A DNA stretch of 64,000 nt from Melieria omissa. Its lineage: Eukaryota > Arthropoda > Insecta > Diptera > Ulidiidae. Within the stretch, counting starts at the first letter, position 1; each line of letters starts with the position of its first letter. Shown in pieces: positions 56,580 to 64,000 of the stretch. The notes beneath the pieces are model-generated. The model searched no databases. It was not told where the DNA came from and saw nothing but the letters and a program-made list of their open reading frames with translations. The position numbers were made by a program, and so were the translations under genes. Location of the stretch: positions 20,644,921 to 20,708,920 of the forward strand of contig OZ020269.1 of the NCBI GenBank assembly GCA_963971225.1. The letters run 5' to 3'.

Positions 56580-57405
56580 GATTCTCCTAACCCTTTGGTG
56601 ATTCGGTCAGATTTTGATTAAAAATATTTGTCTAATTATTTGTAATTTGAAGTTTCCTTTGTATTTTAAGACAATAGGCACATTAAATCATGTTTCCCCA
56701 AACAAAGTGTTAACCCATTGTCAACCCAATTGAATTTTGATTTTCAAAAAAGTGAAAAACACGTGTCGAATTATATGTATTTCATTGGGAGCACTTTCAT
56801 CAAGTTTTAAGTCAATAGACTAAATCATACGTTTTCACACATGTTTTCTCTTAACAAACTTTTAACCCATGATTGATCCCGTGAGATTTTGATCCCGTTG
56901 TAGGAGTTTAATAAGTAAATCATATTTCCCCATACAAACTCTTAACACATAATTGACCCTATTAGATTTTGATTTTGAAAAAATTCAAAACACGTTCTTA
57001 ATTATTTTCGATTTCAAGTGTTTTTCTCAATTTTTAAGTCGAAAGACTCAAACTCTTAACCCGTCGTTGATGCCATCAGATTTCGTTTTTCGAAAAATTG
57101 AAAATACGAATTGAAATATTTCACATGTGAAGTTTGAAGTCAAAAAAATCGTGCTTCTTCATATAAACTTTTAATCCTTTGTTTACCCATTTAAGTTTTA
57201 ATTTGTTATTTCAAGTATTTTCACCAATCTTGTATTCAATAGGCCCATTCATGTATTTTTCATAGTCTTCCCGTATGCAAACCTAAACCCATTGTTCACA
57301 CAGTCACATTTTGAATCGAATTGTCGAATTATTTCTAACTTGACTGACTTCCACCAAGTTTGAAGTCAATAGAATTTACCCATTCACGTTTCTTCATACA
57401 GCACC
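56580..57405. repeat. ~115-bp tandem array, about seven units, each led by TTAACCC-like sequence
   Basis: TTAACCCATTG-like headers occur near 56588, 56710, 56862, 56942, 57056, 57171 and 57284, with the next at 57406. The steps are 122, 152, 80, 114, 115, 113 and 122. Each unit carries GATTTTGATTTTC, AAACACGT, GAATTATTTC and AAGTCAATAGACT-like blocks in order. The units are diverged. Non-coding. Confidence 0.88.
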
Positions 57406-57409
57406 TTAA

Positions 57410-57991
57410 CCCATCACTCGGCGCTGTAAGTTTCATAGTAGCGGGGTACACGATAATACATATATTAAAACTTTCGCTATTTTGTTGCCATATGCTACTT
57501 TGTGGAGTCTGAACTTCTGTGGTTTCAAGAATACATTTTTTATTAGTCCTTAGAACAGTTTGAAGTTTTAGGAAAAATACGAAATTAATAAACAGAATAT
57601 TAAAGTTTAAAGAAGAGAAGTATACACGTTTTTTAATGGTATATCTTGACATAGAAAAGGAAGCAGAAGCAGAAAACTTTAGATAACTTTTTAATTTGCC
57701 GTTTTCTTTAAAGTTAGATACTTTGTTTTTCAATTTCGGCTAAAGTAAATGAAGAAATATTCAAATTTTCGTTATGCGTAAAAATTTGTATGTTTAAATA
57801 ATTATTACACCACATAATTATTACAGCCACAACGATGTGGTTTCTCTCATAGAAACACACTCTAAAATACAGGGTCCGAGCATAAAAATTAAAAAATTTC
57901 TTATGGAATGTTGCTAATACAACCACATAGAAGCCCAAAACGTAAAATTTAAAATTTGAACTTTCCCCATTAAAAACCTGTAGCGAAAGGG
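57410..57991. mobile_element. Possible TTAA-type element
   Basis: TTAA at 57406-57409 and 57992-57995 bounds ends CCCATCACTCGGCGCTG and, inwards from the right, CCCTTTCGCTACAGG. Only the CCC and a CGCT-type core match, so terminal inverted repeats are weak. The minus frame at 57335-57733 is AT-rich and unrecognised. Confidence 0.4.
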
Positions 57992-57997
57992 TTAATA

Positions 57998-58125
57998 CAG
58001 GGTGGTGCAAAAAGTATATTTTGCTTTGACTTTCATTCATTCAATCATTTATTTATTCATTCATTCAATCATTCATAAAAAATTAGAGCCAAATAACACT
58101 GGGTGACATCTTTTGCGCCACCCTG
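57998..58125. mobile_element. Short TA-flanked MITE with CAGGGTGG ends
   Basis: TA at 57996-57997 and 58126-58127. The ends CAGGGTGGTGCAAAA and CAGGGTGGCGCAAAA (inwards from the right) differ at one position. The interior is largely (ATTC)n. The ends and TA target fit the Tc1/mariner superfamily. No open frame. Confidence 0.85.
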
Positions 58126-58129
58126 TATA

Positions 58130-59905
58130 CAAAATAATTTTGATAGTATCGACATAATTTACTGACTCTATTGACATTATTGAATCGCCCGACTATCGAT
58201 AGTTTCCCAGCTCTAATCTACAGTTTAAGTTTCATGTATGTAGATTTAGCTGTTTGGGCGGAGCGATGATGAATTAGTCATTTAGGCAGTCAGTCAATCG
58301 GACTGTCTAGAGGTGTACTAAATATATACAAATAACGCCAATAGTCTTTTATTGACTCTACTACATTTCGCTTTGTGATCATTGCTTGGGCACTGAGTTT
58401 GTGTGTTTTTCCGCTTCTGTTGCTGTCTGTCCATGGTCTCCGCTCTGGCTTTGTAACTTTTGCGCAAGATGCATATTAATATTTATAATTATGTAAATCA
58501 AGTGTAGGCACTTTCGCTACTTCACTGCTTTCTCGACGCTCGGCATTCATTACAGCCACCACCCGATCCTGAGCATTGGAGGCATTGGCATTTTATTTGG
58601 CATTTATATTTGTATTTATGTGGCTGGCGTGCACTTTAAAATTAATTTAAGCGCTCAGGGAGTGCCGGCCGCCCTGGCTGCGCATCAACCGCAAGCCGCA
58701 CCAACGTATTCGGCGAGTTGGAAAAACTTTTTCAATTAAATTCATTAATATGCAATGGTAAAAGCCGCTACTGCCGCTGCCGCTGTTGATGGCTGTTGAG
58801 TTTTGCGTTTGGCGTGTTGGCAGTTGCTAAGCATTGCTCTCGAGTTGTTGCTGTTTGTATATTAGTTGTTGTAAAGTGCGAGGCAATCTCCATACGCTGG
58901 GCGCTCTGTGTGTGGGCAGGTATCGATAACACGCAAACAGGCCGCCAGCGTTCTGCGCTCGACTTGACTTCACTCGGCTTGACTCGTCGACTCGACTCGA
59001 CTGGACTCGCATTGACTTGCACAGCAGCAGCAGCGTCTAATTTGGCGCCACTGCGCCTGCTCGTCGTTTTTGCTAATGAAGAAGTTCATGGCTGGTTGGC
59101 CGATGCTGGCTTTGGTTAATGTTGTTAGACGCCTTTCAGTGAAGTGAGAATGCGTTCTGCTCTGCCTCTGTGTGGGTGTATGTGTGTGTGTGTGTGTGCG
59201 TGTGGTTGTGTTTATTTTGCGGCATCTCTGCTGCATAGTAAGAACTTTGCTAAATTAGCATTTCAAATGCTATAAAAACTTTTAAAAGCAAAAAATTTCA
59301 TTTGATTATTTTTGTTGTTGTCGTGGTTGTTTTACCCATCACCATTGACTTAACGCCTGCGGCTGTGTTACGGATACAATTTGAGTAACTTTATTAATAA
59401 TAACTACAACAACAACAAGAACGGCAAGTCATATTCATTTAGCTGATATTGGCGGCAGTCTGCTGGTTTTGCGGCTATTGGCGCAGCGCTACGCAGCATA
59501 CAACAACAACATAATTGCCAAAGGCTTTCATTGGTTTCTGTTTGTTTTGATTTTATTTACTTGATATCAATTTAATTTTAATTATTTCTTATTAAATATT
59601 TAACGAAAAATTCCTTGCCAAATAGCGGCAGTGCATCATTTAATATATATTCTGATAAATTATGAGTGCAATTACGGTCTGCGAGTTTTAGGCAGCCACT
59701 CTAACTTCACAAAAAAAGTAAATTTCTAGAAAATTATGTAGTGGTGTGAGCCCTTCATATTCCACGACCACTCGTGAATACCACCAATACGTCTATAATG
59801 TTTCTTCTTTTCAATAATTTGTGTTTCTATTTTTAGCTATGTTCCTTTGAATGGTTCGTTAGTCTCAACATTTATGAGTTGAAATGTATGAGAAAGTATT
59901 TAGTT
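58130..59905. other. Unique non-coding block
   Basis: GC-richer at 58440-59240, with GACTCGACTCGACT-type repeats at 58975-59005 and (TG)n at 59170-59205. Frames on both strands overlap. No transposon motif. Confidence 0.5.
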
Positions 59906-59910
59906 GTGTT

Positions 59911-60060
59911 CAGCGGCGCATGCAAGTGGGGTTTTGGGAATTCACACTCATCAAATATATGTTTTTACAAAAATGTTAGGTGGCAATTATGGTTTCAAAT
60001 GGTATTGAGCCCAAAAGTTGTGTACAAAACCCCCAAAACGAAATCTTATGTGCACCACTG
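59911..60060. mobile_element. hAT-type MITE, CAGYGGCGCA family
   Basis: The left end CAGCGGCGCATGCAAGTGG and the right end, inwards CAGTGGTGCACATAAGAT, match the ends of the elements at 22 kb, and TTTCAAATGGTATTGAG is shared with the inner ends of 21995-22915. 150 bp, no open frame. I see no convincing duplication in the flanks. Confidence 0.7.
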
Positions 60061-60117
60061 GCTCTTTATTATTATTAGAATTGTTCATAAGTAATAGGAA
60101 AGATAAAGATGCAATGG

Positions 60118-60266
60118 CAGTGGTGCACTCAAGGGGGATTTTGGGGGTTCAAATCCATCTACAAAAGTATCTGTATTTCACAAACATTCAAACATGAAAC
60201 AAATATGGATTCAAATAGTAATGAGAACCTCATCCCCTTAAAAAATTAAATCCTATGTGCGTAGGG
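60118..60266. mobile_element. hAT-type MITE, second copy of the same family
   Basis: The left end CAGTGGTGCACTCAAGGGGG and right part AAATCCTATGTGCGTAGG, with ATATGGATTCAAATAGTA between, follow 59911-60060 along its length in the same orientation. The right terminus is mutated, so its last base and target duplication are uncertain. Confidence 0.6.
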
Positions 60267-60269
60267 TAT

Positions 60270-61840
60270 ATACACTTTCCTTATGACCGACTAAGCAAAC
60301 TGTCATTTGCCATTTGCTGCAAAGAAGAAGACAACATTATACGGCAATTTTGGCTTTCGTCTACATACATTTTTGGCATTCCATGGCCGCCTGCCCGCAC
60401 TTGACCGCTTGTAATATTAGAAGTAAAGCCCGAACGGTGCTGCGAAAACAACACAAAAATGAAGCCAGCAACCGACAACAACTGCGGCAACATTTAGTTT
60501 TTTTTTTTTTATCGAGTGTACCGAGAATCGCCCGCACTTACATAGTTCTGATATTTCACATTTAAGCCGAATTTTTCGCTACACTTTATGCAGTGCCGGC
60601 TCGTCGTTTGTTACTGGGGATTTTAGTGTGCAAAATGCGGCTTAATGGCTGCGCCATTAAAACAGTTGAGTCGAGTGCTGGCAGAAAATGGCATTCAGCA
60701 AAATGTTTCCAGCGTTTCCAGCTAACCATCGTTGAAATACAGTAGCGACAAGTTTCACTAAAAACCGCTGCCGACTGCATGCTTTGCTGCTTTTTGTTGT
60801 AATTTGAGGCGGCCGCACAGTTGGTTGACAGTTGTTGTCTTTGCTGCTGCTGCTGCTGCCGCTGCTGCGGTCGTTTAGCGCCTACGACAGCGATGCGTCC
60901 ACGTAGTAAAGTGCGGTAGCAATATTGCAACGAACTTGAATTGTGCTGTACGCCGAAACGACAGCAACAACAACAACAACCAGAACGAGCACAAGTATGA
61001 GTACTTAGGAAAGTGGCAGCTGCTCAAATTGCCGCAACCGCAGGTGAAGATATGCGTGCGAAAATGGAAATGGCAAAGCCACATATGGCCGCTTTGCTGC
61101 TGCAACAGAATTTGCTCGGCGATAATTAGCGCACGTCTCACTTTCGTTTCGAGAGAATGATTGCACTTTTCAACCTTGACTGCTTCGGTTCTTGCGAAAT
61201 GCATTGATAACGACGATGCAAATGGAACTCGAATCGCAATCGATGTATGCATCGTTGTGTGCATTTGTGTGCATTGCTTGTTAATTAGCTTCAGCTAGCT
61301 GTACATTTTTGGGGGGAAAATTTAACAGTTTGCTTGTGTAAACTTTCAGTTGTTGTGCAAAATTTCAGTCTTCCGACTTTGCGCATGTCTGTGATGATTT
61401 GATAGTAGTTCTTCAACTCTCAAACGGATTTATGTTTTATCAGAAGCTAATATTTGGTGTACATACATATATGTTTATAAAATCCATATTTTCTGGATTA
61501 ATCTTGGAAATTTATGAATTCATTTCATTTTATTTCATTTCATTTATTTTAAGTCTACAGTAAATGAACTTACAGACTAAGCAAACAACAATAAAAGAAC
61601 TTAAAAATAGAATAACAATTGGAATAAAACTTTTCTTTTTCAAGGTCTCCCCGCTTCCGAATAGGCGAGTAGAGTGCATTTGCGAATCAGTTTCAGCAAA
61701 ACTTGTACCACATTTCATAAAGATGTTTTCAACAATTTCAAAAATTAATCGTATTATTTGATAGTTGGATGAACAAATATTGCCAGATCAGTCGACCAGG
61801 CGTGTTGATAGCAAACCAGAAACAAACGCACGGATATTCT
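60270..61840. other. Unique non-coding block
   Basis: GC-richer at 60580-61260, with CTGCTGCTGCTG at 60843-60870 and a CAACAACAACAAC run near 60963. Overlapping frames on both strands result from these repeats. Nothing recognisable. Confidence 0.5.
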
Positions 61841-61847
61841 AAACTAA

Positions 61848-63164
61848 CCCATTATGACTGAAAGCACTTTTTTTTAAGATTTTGTTGACTTTTCGATACA
61901 AAATCGATTACAATCCAATTTAGCTAAAATGTACTCCGACATACAATTTTCTCAACTTTCATAATCTGCAACCAAAGCTAAAACTAAAAAATTTTTTAAT
62001 ATTTTTCAGTAACTATTTTCGGTGGAAAAGCCAGTTTCCAAAAATTTAGCCGTAATTCAATCTGACATAAAAATGTCTCAACTTTAAAATTTTATAATCA
62101 AAACTAAAAACTAAAATATGTGACATCAACTCATTACTGCCTGAACGTAGGTAATTTTCAAAGAATTTTTTCAGTGAGTTTTTTGGATTCAAAACTTAAT
62201 TTCGAAAAAACTGGCCATAGTTTATTCCGACATAATATTGTCTCCACTTAAAAAACTTGCAACCAAAACTAAAAACTAAAATATTCGATACTGCCTGAAC
62301 GTAGGTTTGTTTGCTTAAGATTTTGTAGTGACTCTTTTCGGTACAAAATCTAAGTTCGAAAAAATTTGCCATAATTTTTTCCGACATAAAGATGTCGTAA
62401 CTTTAAAAATTTGCAATCAAAACTAAAATATTTGGCATAAACCCATTACTGCCTGAATGTAGGCTTAAACAAAATTTGGCTATAATTTATTTCGACAATC
62501 AATCAAAACTAAAAACTAAAAAATTTGACATTAACCAATTTCTGCCTAAACGTAGGTCTTTTTTTGAAGAATTTTTTCAGTGAATCTTTTACCATATTTT
62601 TGTTCGACATAAAATTGTCTCAGCTTTAAAAATTTGCAGTCAAAATAAAAAACTAAAAACATTTCATACTAACGCTTTAATAACTAAATGGACCTTTGTT
62701 TTGAGATTTTTTGTGGTACTTTGGTTTTTTTTACTTTCGTTTTTACAAACTAGGATTTAAAAAAACATGGCTAATATGTATCCTGCCATAGTTATGGCTA
62801 TTTGTTTACAAAAAACCAAATTTTCCCACTTTAAAAACTGTATCTGTTAATATTTTTACATCGATCATAAACAAATATTGTTATTTACGAAAATTTATAA
62901 GACTACCTCATTACGTTGGACTTATTGTTGGGCACTAATAGGTTAAGGCGACGAAATATACACTTATTGATTTTTTCATCCTCGACCTCTAAAAAGACCA
63001 TCTAACCAACGCAATTTACCTTAACTTCTTCTCAGTAAATTGGTTTAACTTTCCTTGATATTGCATGAAAAGAATAAACCTAATATCTCTTACCAGCTCC
63101 AATTTGTATGTGCTTTTGGATAAACACTTTATTGGCATTTAAATACATATTCGAACGCAATGGG
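61848..63164. mobile_element. Possible TTAA-type element containing a tandem array
   Basis: The left end CTAA-CCCATTATGACTG (the TTAA mutated to CTAA) and the right end, inwards TTAA-CCCATTGCGTTCG (TTAA at 63165-63168), share CCCATT and a few further bases. The left two thirds is an array (next entry). The termini are similar to the TTAACCCATTG elements at 36.2 and 41.95 kb. Borders are tentative. Confidence 0.35.
61925..62690. repeat. Degenerate tandem array, ~110-165 bp steps, six units
   Basis: CCGACATAAAATTGTCTCAA-like sequence occurs near 61936, 62062, 62227, 62381, 62492 and 62604. Each copy is followed by TTTGCAACCAAAACTAAAAA and by CCATTACTGCCTGAACGTAG where preserved. The steps are 126, 165, 154, 111 and 112, the shorter ones from internal deletions. 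Non-coding. Confidence 0.88.
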
Positions 63165-63169
63165 TTAAA

Positions 63170-64000
63170 GCCGTCTATCCTCTTCTATCTTCACTACCTC
63201 TCATAATGTCAAAGTTTCAACACATACATAACTAGATGAGTTATTTATTTGCTGTGTAGTGTCTCTCAACGTCATCGCATCAAAACACGCACTTCAAGCA
63301 AACGCACACACATTCGCACACGACACAAAGTTCTACACTTCACTACCCGATTTCGACGTTTCTGCCCTGCTCCCCCGTTATCGCCAGCTATGCAGATTTT
63401 CGAGTGACTTGCAGTCAACACTTTACTTTGACGGCGCTCACACACGTCCATCTATTTGATCATCTCTGCCGTCTGTCCCACTCGCTTTGGCTATCGCTGC
63501 TGTCAATGTTACAGCAAATATTTGCCGCTTCTTGCTCCACACACTCGCACTCGAACTCGCATGCAATGTTGTTGCTATTGCACTGTTGTTGATATCCTTG
63601 CGCTGACTTGAGTGCTGAGTGTTGACTGTGACAACACGTTTTGGCTATCGGCAGCGGCTATGTTGTGGCATCGACGAGTTGCGAATGTGTCGCATGCAGC
63701 CGTTCGTTGCGTGCAATTTCGTTAAAGGCGGCGCCAATTACTGCATTCGGTCTATTGGCATGACGAGTGGGCTGTCTGCCAGTTCCAGTGCTGCTTTTAA
63801 TGCACTTTTCGTTTGATTTGAAATTTGAATGATTGCATAGTGCCAATTTTGTTCTTGTTTTGTTGTTGCTGTTGCCACTATTATTTTGCAATAGGGCATT
63901 TATTGCAATGTGGAGTGGCATGTTCTGCAGGTTTCTTCTGCGTTGTTGTTGTTAGTATAGCAGCAGCGCAGCCGTTTGCGTCGTTTCCGGCAAACAGACA
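63170..64000. other. Unique non-coding block
   Basis: GC-richer, with several short frames on both strands and GTTGTTGTTG near 63940. No gene or transposon was recognised. Confidence 0.5.

Overview
The window looks like nuclear DNA of a higher fly, most likely a tephritid fruit fly or a close schizophoran relative. The pointers are strong AT-richness, abundant (CA)n, (GTT)n and (CAA)n runs, fly-type mariner, piggyBac-like, hAT and non-LTR debris, and a tRNA-headed SINE whose 3' body I recognise from fly sequences. Species is an inference. I found no host protein gene I can defend. Nearly every open frame is under 145 codons, low in complexity or T-rich, and the longest (206 codons) is compositionally biased. 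The window therefore reads as a large intron or intergenic stretch. Three short stretches carry exon-like signals and are listed with low confidence: 3660-3797, 34863-34949 and 49171-49214.

The window alternates between two textures. Relatively GC-richer blocks with microsatellites and almost no recognisable transposons lie around 2.7-9.4, 10.4-11.9, 14-15.3, 17-19.6, 22.9-27.4, 28.5-32.2, 40-41.9, 44.5-46.7, 50.8-52, 53.6-54.3, 58.2-59.9, 60.3-61.8 and 63.2-64 kb. Between them lie islands of old transposons and tandem arrays.

Layout of the islands. 1.8-2.8 kb: a retrotransposon RNase H relic and a Tc1/mariner-type relic. 9.4-10.4 kb: a mariner relic and a non-LTR tail with a hairpin. 12.2-12.9 kb: a ~60 bp minisatellite. 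15.7-16.6 kb: a large (TTTTA)/(TTTATTTTA) block. 19.7-20.0 kb: a non-LTR RNase H fragment. 22-22.9 kb: three nested hAT-type non-autonomous elements. 27.6-28.5 kb: a mariner head against a ~160 bp tandem array. 30.3 and 32.3 kb: short degenerate arrays. 33.2-34.1 kb: an unclassified element with CCCTGT ends. 35.4-36.7 kb: two non-LTR fragments and a TTAA element. 38.3-39.0 kb: two TTAA (piggyBac-like) elements. 39.7 kb: a hAT MITE. 42-44.5 kb: a TTAA element, then a mariner carrying a second mariner carrying a hAT MITE. 46.7-48.6 kb: a mariner broken by a TTAA element and a SINE. 50-53.2 kb: a dispersed repeat pair, a mariner head and a pogo-like MITE. 54.3-54.8 kb: a tRNA-like head and an intact SINE. 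56.6-58.1 kb: a ~115 bp array, a candidate TTAA element and a small MITE. 59.9-60.3 kb: two more hAT-type MITEs. 61.8-63.2 kb: an array inside a possible TTAA element.

The most informative structures are the three-level nest at 42.6-44.5 kb, the 89 bp repeats that seem to form the 3' tail of one mariner lineage, the hAT nest at 22 kb with target duplications at the two inner levels, and several TTAA elements whose terminal motif is reiterated internally. Microsatellites not listed separately include 3872-3912, 5051-5077, 7254-7268, 7418-7463, 11747-11764, 14215-14232, 46026-46045 and 59170-59205, all (TG/CA)n.
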